Assembly (NCBI RefSeq): GCF_000771405.1
Contig: NZ_JDUI01000001.1
Coordinates: forward strand, 248,001-312,000
Source: Bifidobacterium pullorum DSM 20433
GTDB taxonomy: Bacteria > Actinomycetota > Actinomycetes > Actinomycetales > Bifidobacteriaceae
Direction of reading: 5' to 3'
DNA length: 64,000 bases
Shown: piece by piece, positions 9,101-17,829 of the stretch
Numbering within the stretch: position 1 is the first letter of the stretch
Layout: the number at the start of each line of letters is the position of its first letter
Position numbers and translations under genes: made by a program
Notes under the pieces: generated by a model
What the model was told of the DNA's origin: nothing
Database searches by the model: none
Seen by the model: only the letters and a program-made list of their open reading frames with translations

Positions 9101-10090
9101 TCAGACATGCAACGCGAGTTTGCCGAACACGTCGCCGGCGGCCATGCGGGCGAAGGCGGCGGGCGCCTCGGCGAGCGGGTAGACGGCGTCGATCAGCGGA
9201 TGCAGGTCCGCATGCTCGACGAAGCGCAGCAGACGCGCGAAGTCCTCGCGGCTGCCCATCGTATTGCCCTGCACGCGGATGTCCTGGAAGAAGACGCGGG
9301 TCAGTTCGGCACCGGGCTGGTCGCCGGTGGTGGCGCCGCAGGTCGCAATCGTGCCGCCGGGGCGCACCGATTTGACCGAATGGCTCCAGGTGGCCGCGCC
9401 CACCGATTCGATGACCGCATCGACCTTGCGCGGCAGACGCGCCCCCGGCTCGACCGCCATATCGGCGCCGAGCTCCATCGCCCGGGCGCGCTTGGCCTCG
9501 GAACGCGAGGTGACGAACACCTCCAGGCCGGCCGCATGGGCGAGCTGGATCGCCGCGGTGGACACGCCGCCGCCCGCGCCTTGGATGAGGATCGTGTCGC
9601 CGGGCTTGACGTTCGCGGCCGTGAACACCAGCGAGTAGGCGGTCAGCCAGCTCGTGCCGAGCGCGGCGGACTCCTCCATCGTCAGGTTCGCGGGCTTGGC
9701 GAACACGTTCGCGCTGGGCACCGCGGTCTTTTCGGCCATTGTGCCCGGATAGTATTCGGACAGGATCGTGCGGCGCTCCCCCGGCATGACCCCGTAGCCG
9801 TCATTGCCCACGAACGTGTACAGCACGACCTCACTGCCGGCCTTGAGCCCATGCCTGCCCGGGATGTCCTCATCGAGGACGCCGGCGGCGTCGGTGCCGA
9901 GGATCATCGGCGTCTGGGACTCCGCCAGCCCCACCCCTTGCAGACTCCACAGGTCGTGGTGGTTGACGGTCGCCGCCTTCACGGACACCGTGGACCAGTA
10001 CGGGCGCGGCGCCGGCTCCGGCATGTCGCGCACCTCCAGCACGGACAACGGATTATCATGGTTGATTCCTGCGGCGATTACGGCCTTCAT
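9101..10090 (-). CDS. Zinc-independent alcohol dehydrogenase / quinone oxidoreductase-like MDR protein
   Basis: Medium-chain dehydrogenase of 329 residues. N-terminal GroES-like part with MILGTDAAGVL, then a Rossmann domain with the nucleotide loop LIQGAGGGVSTAAIQ and a typical SRSEAKRARAMELGAD fingerprint region. The usual catalytic-zinc Cys-His pattern is absent, which points to an NADPH-dependent quinone or enone reductase rather than a zinc alcohol dehydrogenase. Start at 10090 because AAGGAG lies 7 nt upstream; the frame runs to 10255. Monocistronic as far as seen. Substrate unknown. Confidence 0.82.
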   Translation of the reverse strand: MKAVIAAGINHDNPLSVLEVRDMPEPAPRPYWSTVSVKAATVNHHDLWSLQGVGLAESQTPMILGTDAAGVLDEDIPGRHGLKAGSEVVLYTFVGNDGYGVMPGERRTILSEYYPGTMAEKTAVPSANVFAKPANLTMEESAALGTSWLTAYSLVFTAANVKPGDTILIQGAGGGVSTAAIQLAHAAGLEVFVTSRSEAKRARAMELGADMAVEPGARLPRKVDAVIESVGAATWSHSVKSVRPGGTIATCGATTGDQPGAELTRVFFQDIRVQGNTMGSREDFARLLRFVEHADLHPLIDAVYPLAEAPAAFARMAAGDVFGKLALHV

Positions 10091-10302
10091 TGGCGCTCCT
10101 TGCGACGGCGAACGGTTCCACCTGCCATTGTGCGCGGACGACGGGACCGCCGGGCCGTGCGGGCACGGGGCACGCCCATGCGACGCGACACGCCACCTGT
10201 CTCTGATACGGAGAACTCGGGGACATTTCCGGGTGCGACACGTTTGTTCCCTCACCGTCGTCTACAATTTCGCCGGTACTCACCGGAGGAAGGAGCGCAC
10301 GC

Positions 10303-12237
10303 ATGAACGGCGAACTGTTGGGACGGATCGAATCCCCGGCCGACGTCAAGGCGTTGGATTCCGCCGAACTGCCGCAGCTGTGCGCCGACATCCGTTCCAC
10401 GCTCGTCGCCTACGGCAAGGCCCATGGGGGGCATATCGGGTCCAATCTGGGGGTTGTCGAGCTCACCGTGGCGCTCCACCGCGTCTTCGACTCACCCCGC
10501 GACCGCATCGTCTTCGACGTCTCGCACCAAAGCTATGTGCACAAGATGCTCACCGGCCGCGCCCAGGCATACCTGGATCCCGCACGGTACGACGAGGTGA
10601 CCGGCTTCACGAACCCCGAGGAGAGCGCGCACGACCAGTTCGTGCTCGGCCACACCGGCACCTCGATCTCGCTGGCCTGCGGCCTGGCCAAGACCCGCGA
10701 TATGATGGGCGGCCTTTCCGGCGGCAGCGGCATCGGCAACGTGATCGCCGTCATCGGCGACGGCTCGCTCAGTTCGGCCATCGCGTTCGAGGGACTGAAC
10801 AACGCCGCCGAACAGGGCGGCAACCTGATCGTCATCGTCAACGACAACGAGATGTCGATCGCCGAGGATTTCGGCGGCATGTACGGCCCGCTGGCCCGCC
10901 TGCGCGAATCGGACGGCACGGCGGAACCCAACATCTTCCACGCCTTCGGCCTGGACTACCGCTATGTCGGGGACGGCAACGATGTGGCCGCGCTCGTCGA
11001 GGCGTTCGAACAGGTCAGGGACATCGACCATCCGATCGTCCTGCACGTGCACACGCGCAAAGGACTGGGCCTGGACGCCGAGGACGCGGCCGCCGGGCTG
11101 ACGGAAGGCCGTTGCGAGGCGAATCACTGGCAGGATCCGTTGTCCGCCGCCGGCAAACTGCCCGGGGCGCGCAAGTACTACGGAGAGATGGCGATGCAGG
11201 CGCTGGAGGCGCGCTTCGCCACGGAGCCGGGACTGGTCGTCATCTCCCCCGCCACCCCCGGGTCGAACGGCATCACCCGGGCGTTCCGCGAGCGCGCCGG
11301 CGCGCACTACGTGGACACCGGCATCGCGGAGGAGCACGCGGTCGCCTTCGCCTCCGGTATCGCCAAGGCCGGCGGGCGCCCGGTGCTGGCCACGTCGGCC
11401 ACATTCTTCCAGCGCACCTACGACCAGCTGCAGCAGGAGCTGGCGTTGAACCGCACGCCGGCCACGCTGCTCGTGTTCGGCTCCGGCATCTCCGACGCCG
11501 ACAACACGCATTCGGGCGCGTTCGACATCGCGATGATGGCCAACATCCCGAACCTGGTGTGCCTGGCACCCACCACCGGCGAGGAGTTCCTGCGGATGCT
11601 CGCCTGGTCGACCAGCGGGAAGAACCACGATCCGGTCGTCATCCGCGTGCCGGGCGACATGATCCTGGACGGGGAGCGCAAAGGCCACTATCCGGCATAT
11701 ACCGCCGACGAAGGCCCCGAATCGTTCAACCTCACCGGGCAACGCAGCGACCTGCCCACGCCGCCGGCGCCTGATTGCCCGTGGAACCGGTACCGGATCA
11801 GCCGTCTAGGCTCAGAGGTCGCCCTGATCGGCCTCGGCGACGCCTACCCGATCGCCGAACAGGTCGCCGTCGAGCTGACCCGGGACCCGGAGGATCCGAT
11901 CGACGCCACGGTCATCGACCCGCGACGGTACGACGCGCTGGACTACCGGACGTTGGACGCGATCGCCGCCGGACACCGCATCGTCGCCACCATCGAGGAC
12001 GGCCAGCTGGACGGCGGCTGGGGTGAGAAGATCACCGCGTACTACGCCTCGCTGCCGTCGCTGCCCCGGGACCGGCAGACCCGCTACCGCGCGACCGTCG
12101 CGCCGCAGCATGTGCTCAACTTCGGCGCGGACAAGGAGTTCACCGACCGGGTCCCCGTGCTGCAGCTGCGCGGTCGGTACGATCTGAGCCCCTGGCGCAT
12201 CGTGGAGCGCATCCGCACCGCCATGTCGTCGCGCTGA
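10303..12237 (+). CDS. dxs: 1-deoxy-D-xylulose-5-phosphate synthase (DXS-like, divergent type)
   Basis: Thiamine-diphosphate enzyme that would condense pyruvate and glyceraldehyde-3-phosphate to DXP for isoprenoid, thiamine or pyridoxal synthesis. 644 residues in transketolase order: N-terminal domain with GSNLGVVELTVALH, SHQSYVHKMLTGR and the cofactor motif GDGSLSSAIAFEGLNN...NDNEM; middle pyrimidine-binding domain with the catalytic Glu in GIAEEHAVAFA; C-terminal transketolase domain. The texts FDVSHQSY and FTNPEESAHDQF differ from the FDTGHQ form I know from mycobacterial DXS and resemble a second DXS-like clade of Firmicutes, so its role should be tested. The start has GGAGGAAGGAG just upstream. 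Confidence 0.82.
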   Translation: MNGELLGRIESPADVKALDSAELPQLCADIRSTLVAYGKAHGGHIGSNLGVVELTVALHRVFDSPRDRIVFDVSHQSYVHKMLTGRAQAYLDPARYDEVTGFTNPEESAHDQFVLGHTGTSISLACGLAKTRDMMGGLSGGSGIGNVIAVIGDGSLSSAIAFEGLNNAAEQGGNLIVIVNDNEMSIAEDFGGMYGPLARLRESDGTAEPNIFHAFGLDYRYVGDGNDVAALVEAFEQVRDIDHPIVLHVHTRKGLGLDAEDAAAGLTEGRCEANHWQDPLSAAGKLPGARKYYGEMAMQALEARFATEPGLVVISPATPGSNGITRAFRERAGAHYVDTGIAEEHAVAFASGIAKAGGRPVLATSATFFQRTYDQLQQELALNRTPATLLVFGSGISDADNTHSGAFDIAMMANIPNLVCLAPTTGEEFLRMLAWSTSGKNHDPVVIRVPGDMILDGERKGHYPAYTADEGPESFNLTGQRSDLPTPPAPDCPWNRYRISRLGSEVALIGLGDAYPIAEQVAVELTRDPEDPIDATVIDPRRYDALDYRTLDAIAAGHRIVATIEDGQLDGGWGEKITAYYASLPSLPRDRQTRYRATVAPQHVLNFGADKEFTDRVPVLQLRGRYDLSPWRIVERIRTAMSSR

Positions 12238-12266
12238 ACGTCCCTGCGCCCGTCCCTGCCCGCAGA

Positions 12267-12292
12267 ACAGCACAGACAAACCGCAGTGCTGT
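12267..12292 (+). terminator. Small hairpin after dxs
   Basis: ACAGCAC (12267-12273) pairs with GTGCTGT (12286-12292), 30 nt after the dxs stop and before the tRNA. Weak candidate terminator. Confidence 0.4.
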
Positions 12293-12348
12293 CGCGACTA
12301 TACGACGAGACAGTTTCACGGGTATATCAAGGCGCGGTCGCGACGTGG

Positions 12349-12354
12349 TATAGT
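12349..12354 (+). promoter_or_regulatory. Possible -10 box for tRNA-Arg
   Basis: TATAGT 13 nt upstream of the mature tRNA 5' end. No convincing -35 box is visible at the normal spacing. Confidence 0.35.
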
Positions 12355-12367
12355 TGGTGGTTGTTTT

Positions 12368-12441
12368 GGCCCCGTAGCTCAGTTGGATAGAGCATGTGAC
12401 TTCTAATCTCAAGGTCGGGAGTTCGAGCCTCCCCGGGGTCA
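12368..12441 (+). tRNA. tRNA-Arg, anticodon TCT
   Basis: 74-nt cloverleaf: acceptor stem GGCCCCG with CGGGGTC (one G-T pair), D arm GCTC-AGTTGGATA-GAGC, anticodon loop CTTCTAA (anticodon TCT, reads AGA/AGG), variable loop AGGTC, T arm GGGAG-TTCGAGC-CTCCC, discriminator A. The CCA end is not encoded. The anticodon stem TGTGA/TCTCA carries a T-T mismatch at positions 29-41. Gene debris follows immediately downstream, as often next to tRNA genes used as integration sites. Confidence 0.93.
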
Positions 12442-12446
12442 CGTGG

Positions 12447-12566
12447 ATGATAGCCGTTCCTCAGGCGCGCCCGAGGCGTGCGCCGAATCTGCTGCGTCAG
12501 CTTGAGCATAAGGGACTGATCGAGCGGCGCCGCGAGGATTTCCCGAAGCGTCGCGCCGAACGATAA
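12447..12566 (+). pseudogene. Orphan 39-codon fragment with a wing-helix-like end
   Basis: Short frame starting 6 nt after tRNA-Arg, reading MIAVPQARPRRAPNLL then RQLEHKGLIERRR. The second part resembles the recognition helix and wing of MarR-like or similar DNA-binding proteins and also echoes the C-terminus of the truncated regulator at 13304 (RNLEHQGKVI). No ribosome site. Probably a remnant of a lost gene; it could also be chance. Confidence 0.3.
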
Positions 12567-12632
12567 CCCGCGCATAATCGACCGGCCACATCGGCGGTCG
12601 CCTTCCGGATTCGTGCAAACACGTGGAAACGA

Positions 12633-12719
12633 CGAAAGGTCCGCCCCCATTGCACCGTTTCCCGTTCCTCGGACACGAGAAAACGGGAAACGGTGCAATC
12701 GTGGATGGCGGACCTTTCG
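12633..12719. repeat. Nested palindrome in the tRNA-Arg debris region
   Basis: Outer 13-bp arms (12633-12645 with 12707-12719) enclose a perfect 18-bp inner inverted repeat (12649-12666 with 12682-12699). The architecture is the same as the other long intergenic palindromes of the window but the sequence is unrelated. It may terminate the broken gene to its right. Confidence 0.8.
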
Positions 12720-12734
12720 ACCGTTGCCGCCCCT

Positions 12735-13220
12735 TTACGCCATGTCCCTCACCATGGCGATCACATCATGATTCACGCTGTTCATCCGGCTGTCCGACAG
12801 CATGTCTCCGATACTCATCATGCAGCAATCCTTATCAAGGATACGGAACCGCTCCCCAGCCCACGTCTCAGGAGTCTCGTGGAGACGAAGCAGGTACAAC
12901 CGGTACTCATAGTCTCGCACCTCGTTATGTTCCGTGGGACAGTTTGCTGTTCGTAGAGGTGCCCACGAGCCTAAGACCGGACGGCTTCACCGGTACCATG
13001 TACTCGCGTTTCAGGTATTCCGCCATATTTGTTGTATCGGTCTCATAATCGTCGCTGCTTCTACGGTTGGGGAAGAAGTCGCAATCCCATCCGTCGTCAT
13101 GATAGAGGAGGTACTGATTCGGCCTATCCTCAGTTGTGACGGCGACTATCGAGCTTCTGACCAATGGGCGATTCAATGCTGTCACCTCCCCGTACAGCGT
13201 TTCATATACCACGATATCGC
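12735..13220 (-). pseudogene. Broken gene remnant (frameshifted, 5'-truncated), possibly NUDIX-like
   Basis: Two minus-strand frames read as one protein split by a frameshift near 12925-12940. The first ends RLVGTSTNSKLSHGT-stop; the second continues EHNEVRDYEYRLYLLRLHE and runs to 12735. The upstream part (from about 13220) contains SSIVAVTTEDRPNQYLLYH followed by DDGWDCDFFPNRR, which has the look of a degenerate NUDIX-type fold, but the NUDIX box itself is not visible, so this is only a suggestion. No start codon with a ribosome site is found; upstream the frame runs into unrelated sequence antisense to the next gene. Base composition is clearly less GC-rich than the neighbours, in keeping with acquired DNA that is decaying. 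Confidence 0.5.
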
Positions 13221-13255
13221 ATGCATGCCGGCATGTGCGGCCACCGCTTGCGAGG

Positions 13256-13290
13256 CGTTGCGATGCGATGCGAGGTGTCGCATCGCAACG
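13256..13290. repeat. Inverted repeat upstream of the truncated regulator
   Basis: CGTTGCGATGCGA (13256-13268) is exactly complementary to TCGCATCGCAACG (13278-13290), 13 nt before the 13304 start. It may be an operator for a winged-helix protein or a hairpin at a rearrangement joint. Confidence 0.6.
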
Positions 13291-13303
13291 GTAGACTGCA
13301 CGC

Positions 13304-14380
13304 ATGGGGACAATGCAGGGATCATGGCCGCAGGGGGCCGAAAACGATGACCGGATGCCGAACAGCCGCGAATGCCACGCTCCGCTCACGTTCGACCGAC
13401 GCCCCTGCAGCGAATCGAATCTGACGTTTACCGAGTGCCGTCCACTGTTCGAGGACGCCGGAATCCCGCTGAACGACGAGAACCTGTGGGACCTCGGCCT
13501 GCACACCGACGAAGGCGCGTATACGAACGCCGCCCTGCTCCTGTCCGACCAGTGCCCGTTCATCACCCGCTGCATCCGCTTCGAGGACAACACGAAGAAC
13601 ACGATTATCAGCAAGACCACCATCCGCGGTTCCCTGCTCCGCCAGATCCGCGAGGCCGAAACGTTCCTGACCCAGGACGGGGCGCTGACGCACGCCGTGG
13701 TCCGGGAGGCGGTGACGAACGCGCTGACCCACCGGGATTACGACCATTACGGCCCGACGATCATCAACCGGTTCGCCTCGCGCGCCGAAATCATCTCGCT
13801 CGGCGGCCTGGTCACGGGACTCGGCAACGACGATCTGCTCAACGGCGTCTGCCAGCCGCGCAACCCCGTGCTCGCCGACATCATCTCCCGACTGGGGTGG
13901 AGCGAGAACTGCGGCACCGGCATCCAGCGCATCATGGACGCCTACGCCGAGGAGCCCGTCTGCCCGCAGCTGCGCATCGGTCCAGGCTCGGTCGCCATCG
14001 TCCTGCCCGCGCCGATGGACCCGCTGCGCTCCACACTGTCCGGCGACGATGATGACGACGCATCCCAGACCACCGCCAAACGGTACACGTTCCCCGCCAT
14101 ACCGTTCGCGGACGGCGCGAATGCGCCCCTGGACGCGGCCGGGCCGAGCATTGTCCGACTGGGCGCCGCCATGCCGCCCCGCGCACTGCCCGCCGCCTCG
14201 ATGGAGGCCATGACGCTGCAGCTGCTGGCAGCCACGGGAATGCCGTTGTCCCGCACCGAGATCGAAACCACGCTGCAACTGGACAAGAACCGCAGCACCC
14301 GCATCCTGCGCAACCTGGAACACCAGGGCAAGGTCATCCGCCAGGGGCGGTCGCGCGCCACCCGCTATCGTCTCGCCTGA
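13304..14380 (+). pseudogene. N-terminally truncated ATP-binding (divergent AAA / HATPase-like) transcriptional regulator
   Basis: 358 residues matching the middle and end of the AlbA_2/'divergent AAA' family. The DLTF-type segment is SNLTFTECRPLFEDAGI, then GAYTNAALLLSDQCP, GSLLRQIREAETFL, the ATPase-like VREAVTNALTHRDYDHYG, EIISLGGLVTGL, GTGIQRIMDAYAEEP, and a C-terminal winged helix (about 300-358, ending RATRYRLA). The N-terminal AlbA_2 Schlafen-like domain (about 150-180 residues) expected before residue 30 is missing and replaced by unrelated sequence, and no ribosome site precedes the 13304 start. I read it as a truncated relic, though a shortened product could still be made. It converges on GH51. 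Confidence 0.7.
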
Positions 14381-14482
14381 CGTCACCGCACGATTCCGCC
14401 GGACCACGCGCCCGACCGCGCCGATCCCGTCATCCCGGCCGCACGATCCGACCGCGGCGCACCCGCCGGAGCGGACTGCGCC

Positions 14483-16768
14483 TCACCCCATGGTGACCAC
14501 GGTGACGCTGTACGGCTTGACGGCCAAGGCCACGTGCGCCGCCGACGACGACAACCGGTATTCGCTGGTCTCGTGACGGATACCGCCCTGCGCGGTTCCC
14601 GTATACGCCAACGACCGCTTGTCCTCCGGACGACCATGAAGCGTTTCGATGCGCATCACCGGCGGCTTGCCGTCCGCGGCGCCCAACGCCCGCAAGCCCA
14701 GCGATACGTCCAGCGCGACCTGCACCGATGACCCACCGACGTTCACCAGTTTCACATACCGCCGCGAACCCTCGTCCCCCGTGGCCGAGACGAACAGCTG
14801 CCGGGGCGCTTCCGGACTGACCGAACACTCATAGGCCATCGAACCGACGTTGGTCGCGAACAACCGCTGCACCTCATAGTTCACGGTCGGGTTGACGTGC
14901 GCCGGATTGAATTCGATGAGGTTCTGCTCCCAGCCCTTGCCGGGGATATGGGCGAGCAGCGGCGCGTACGAGGTCATACGCACCACGTCGCTGTTGCGTT
15001 CGCAACCGGTCAGGAACGCGGCTTCGGCGAGCGCGGACCGCCATCGGCAGGCCGTGTCGTAGCGTTGCGGCTGTCCGGCGAAGTAGCCGTTGGCCGAGTA
15101 TTCGCCGAAGTAGACGCCCGCCCCGCAACGCGGGTAGTCGTCGAAGCGATGGGCCTGCGCGATGAACCAGTCGGGCGAATGGTAGGAGTGCTCGTCCACG
15201 ATGATGGCGTCGCCGGTGGCCGACCCGACTGCCGCGACGATGGTTTCCGGCTTGTCCCCGAGTGCGCCGCCGTCCCCGTCCGCGGCGGGTGCGGCATCGC
15301 CGGCGCTCCCGCTCCGCGACCCGCCGATGGCGGAGGCGACGCGGGCCACGCTGCGGGCATGCTCCCAGGTCCGGCGCATCGGCAGCGCGAACGGGAACAG
15401 GCCCGCGCTCATCACGCACAGGATGGAGGGGTCCTTGGCGTGGACGGCGCGCGCGATCGCGTCGTATTTGGCCACGTAGTCGGCACCGTAGTTCTCATTG
15501 CCGATGCCGATCATATCCAGCCCGAACGGTTCGGGGTGCCCCATCTCGGCGCGGATCCGCGCCCATTCGTTGGTCTCGGGGTCACCGTTGGCGAAGTCGA
15601 TGAGGTCGAGACAGTCCTGCACGACGACGTCCTGGAAATACGGCGAGTCGATGCCGATGTGCTTGGGGTCACGATACGGCGACTGGCAGGTGATGCCGGC
15701 GAACAGCGTCGGCAGCGGTTTGGCGTTGAGGTCCTCGCACAGGCAGAAATACTCGTAGAAGCCGATCTGGTAGCTTTGCGAATAGCTTGACCCGTCCGGC
15801 GTGCGGAACCCCCACATGCTGTACTGCTGTCGCCGCGCCGGCAGGGTGCCGATCGTGTCCTTCCACTGATATTCGTTGCCCGGCGTCACCCCTTCCACGA
15901 TGCAGCCGCCCGGGAACCGGATGAAGGCGGGACGCAGCGCGGCGATCGTCTCGACCAGGTCGCGGCGCAGCTTGCCGAACCGCCATTTGGGGTCGCCTTT
16001 GCCCCAATGGTCGGCATCCATCAACGTCACACAGTCCAGATCGCACACGATGGGTCCGGCATCACGGCGAATCAGATCGATGCGCAGCTTGCCGTACTCA
16101 TTGCCACGCCCCTGCAGCACCGCGGCGAGCGCAAACCAGCCGTCCGACTCCCGGCGAACCCGGCCGTCCGCCTCCCCGGGCGTCACCGCATCGTCCTCCG
16201 GCCGCGCGGCGCAACGGAACGATACGGCGTCGGTCAGCGGCAGCCCATACCGGTCCACCACCGACACCCGCATCTCGCAGGCACCCGCCACCGGCCGCAG
16301 GTATGCCGAAAACTCATACTCATGTCCGACGGCCACCGACATCGCGCAGGCATGGACGTTCGCACCGCCACCGTTGTATCCCAGGTTCTCCAGCCGCGCC
16401 GGCGCCGAATCCACGCCGTGCCCGTCATGCACCGAGAGCCGCGCATACCGGCTGTGCGGATGAACCGGAGGTTCGGGACAATCCGTGGGCGTGGGCCGGC
16501 CGTGCCCGTCGCGGCGTTCCATGCCGCAGCTCACCGCCGACAACCCCTCGAAGCTCCAGAATCGCAGCGGGTCGGACTGGGCCCGCCAACGCTGCGAGCC
16601 GCGCACGCGCAGGCCATGATGGTCCAGGTACACGCCGTCGAAGCTGTAGTTGTTCACCATGTTGGCGTTCAGCCCGCCGTCGGCTCCCAGGTTGATGTCC
16701 TCGAAGAACACCCCGTACAGCCGATCGCTTACCTGATGCGTCGGCATGCCCACCGTTACCGTCACCAT
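14483..16768 (-). CDS. Alpha-L-arabinofuranosidase, GH51 (large form)
   Basis: Removes terminal arabinofuranose from arabinoxylan, arabinan or arabinogalactan fragments. 761 residues: GH51 N-terminal strand YGVFFEDINLGADGG (18-32), a carbohydrate-binding-like insert (about 70-250), TIM barrel with the acid/base Glu425 in GIGNENYGADY and the nucleophile Glu556 in VYFGEYSANG, then a C-terminal beta domain. A Gly/Ser/Ala-rich insert (about 482-505) lies before the nucleophile. No signal peptide, so intracellular action on imported oligosaccharides is likely. Start 16768 fits the family N-terminus; the frame extends to 16834 and neither start has a strong ribosome site. Stands alone, divergent from rpiR. 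Confidence 0.9.
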   Translation of the reverse strand: MVTVTVGMPTHQVSDRLYGVFFEDINLGADGGLNANMVNNYSFDGVYLDHHGLRVRGSQRWRAQSDPLRFWSFEGLSAVSCGMERRDGHGRPTPTDCPEPPVHPHSRYARLSVHDGHGVDSAPARLENLGYNGGGANVHACAMSVAVGHEYEFSAYLRPVAGACEMRVSVVDRYGLPLTDAVSFRCAARPEDDAVTPGEADGRVRRESDGWFALAAVLQGRGNEYGKLRIDLIRRDAGPIVCDLDCVTLMDADHWGKGDPKWRFGKLRRDLVETIAALRPAFIRFPGGCIVEGVTPGNEYQWKDTIGTLPARRQQYSMWGFRTPDGSSYSQSYQIGFYEYFCLCEDLNAKPLPTLFAGITCQSPYRDPKHIGIDSPYFQDVVVQDCLDLIDFANGDPETNEWARIRAEMGHPEPFGLDMIGIGNENYGADYVAKYDAIARAVHAKDPSILCVMSAGLFPFALPMRRTWEHARSVARVASAIGGSRSGSAGDAAPAADGDGGALGDKPETIVAAVGSATGDAIIVDEHSYHSPDWFIAQAHRFDDYPRCGAGVYFGEYSANGYFAGQPQRYDTACRWRSALAEAAFLTGCERNSDVVRMTSYAPLLAHIPGKGWEQNLIEFNPAHVNPTVNYEVQRLFATNVGSMAYECSVSPEAPRQLFVSATGDEGSRRYVKLVNVGGSSVQVALDVSLGLRALGAADGKPPVMRIETLHGRPEDKRSLAYTGTAQGGIRHETSEYRLSSSAAHVALAVKPYSVTVVTMG

Positions 16769-16959
16769 GGTTTCATTATCCGCCACGCCCCTCGGGGACA
16801 CCACCGAAAGGCGCGGACGGGCCGGCCGCGCCATACCCTTTCGTACAATTCATCGGCTGTTCATCTCCGCGTTATCCACGAGACCCCGACGGCTCATTCC
16901 GCAACGGTACTCTGGCCCCGTCCGCCGAACGCGACGGCTTGCATCCATAGGAGAACGAC

Positions 16960-17829
16960 GTGCAGACTTCCACGGGAATCAGGGAACGCATCGACCATGT
17001 GTACCCCTCGTTGCGTCCGGCGGAGCGTGCCGTCGCGCAGTATGTACGCGATCATCTCGCCGAGGCGTCCGAGCTGACCGTCGGCCAGCTGGCCGAGGTC
17101 GCCCACGTCAGCGAGCCTACCGTGATCAGGTTCTCCCGCAAGCTCGGGTTCGGCGGCTACCGTGAACTCCGCTACGTGCTCCGGCATCCGCAGGCGGAGC
17201 GCCGGACCACGTTCGACCCGCTGGAGGGTTTCGACCTCAACCCGTGGGACAAGCTCGACGATGTCCCCGGCAAGGCCGTGAACGCCACCAAGAGCCTGCT
17301 GGACGACCTGCTTGCCTCGCTCGACCGCAAGGAGCTGCACAAGGCCGTTTCGCTGATCGCCAACGCGCGGCTCATCGACATCGTCGGCGTGGAGAACTCC
17401 CTGGTGCCCGCCACCGACCTGTTCACCAAACTCAGCTATCTGGGGCTCAACTGCCGGCTCAACACCGACGCCTACATGCAGCAGATCGGCGCGGGGCATC
17501 TGAGCGAGAACGACGTGGCGGTGGCCTTCTCCCATTCCGGCAGGTCCATCGACACCATCAAGGCGCTGCGTCTGGCCAAGTCCCGCGGCGTACGCACTAT
17601 CGTCGTCACCGACTCCCCCGACGCACCCATCGGCAACTGGGCCGACGTCAGGCTGCTGGCCGGACGCGGCGAGCGAACGATCTACGGCAACGCCATCTTC
17701 TCCCGCACCGCGCATATCGCCATGGTCGACATCCTGTACATGAGCGTCATCCTCAGCGACTACGGACGGTTCTCCACCGAACTCGACCGCTCGGGACGCT
17801 ACATCCAGGACCGTGGCGCCGCCGTCTGA
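16960..17829 (+). CDS. RpiR/MurR-family transcriptional regulator of the phosphonate locus
   Basis: 289 residues: N-terminal HTH_6 domain (1-75, HVSEPTVIRFSRKLGFGGY as recognition helix) and C-terminal SIS sugar-phosphate-binding domain (about 115-250, with FSHSGRSIDTIKAL). SIS domains usually sense phosphorylated metabolites; here phosphonate intermediates are a reasonable guess because transporter and catabolic genes follow on the same strand. GTG start at 16960 with AGGAG 6 nt upstream. A 311-nt gap with its own inverted repeat separates it from the ABC genes, so it is probably transcribed separately and acts there. Confidence 0.88.
   Translation: MQTSTGIRERIDHVYPSLRPAERAVAQYVRDHLAEASELTVGQLAEVAHVSEPTVIRFSRKLGFGGYRELRYVLRHPQAERRTTFDPLEGFDLNPWDKLDDVPGKAVNATKSLLDDLLASLDRKELHKAVSLIANARLIDIVGVENSLVPATDLFTKLSYLGLNCRLNTDAYMQQIGAGHLSENDVAVAFSHSGRSIDTIKALRLAKSRGVRTIVVTDSPDAPIGNWADVRLLAGRGERTIYGNAIFSRTAHIAMVDILYMSVILSDYGRFSTELDRSGRYIQDRGAAV

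Noticed and set aside
12368..12441. tRNA-Arg as attachment site with a downstream direct repeat
   Set aside because: I could not find a second copy of the tRNA 3' end in the following sequence and no integrase is present, so an att site is not supported.
12925..13623. 232-residue minus-strand frame taken as one gene
   Set aside because: Its first 130 residues are antisense to the truncated regulator and carry no recognisable pattern. Only the last 100 look protein-like and they continue in another frame after a shift.
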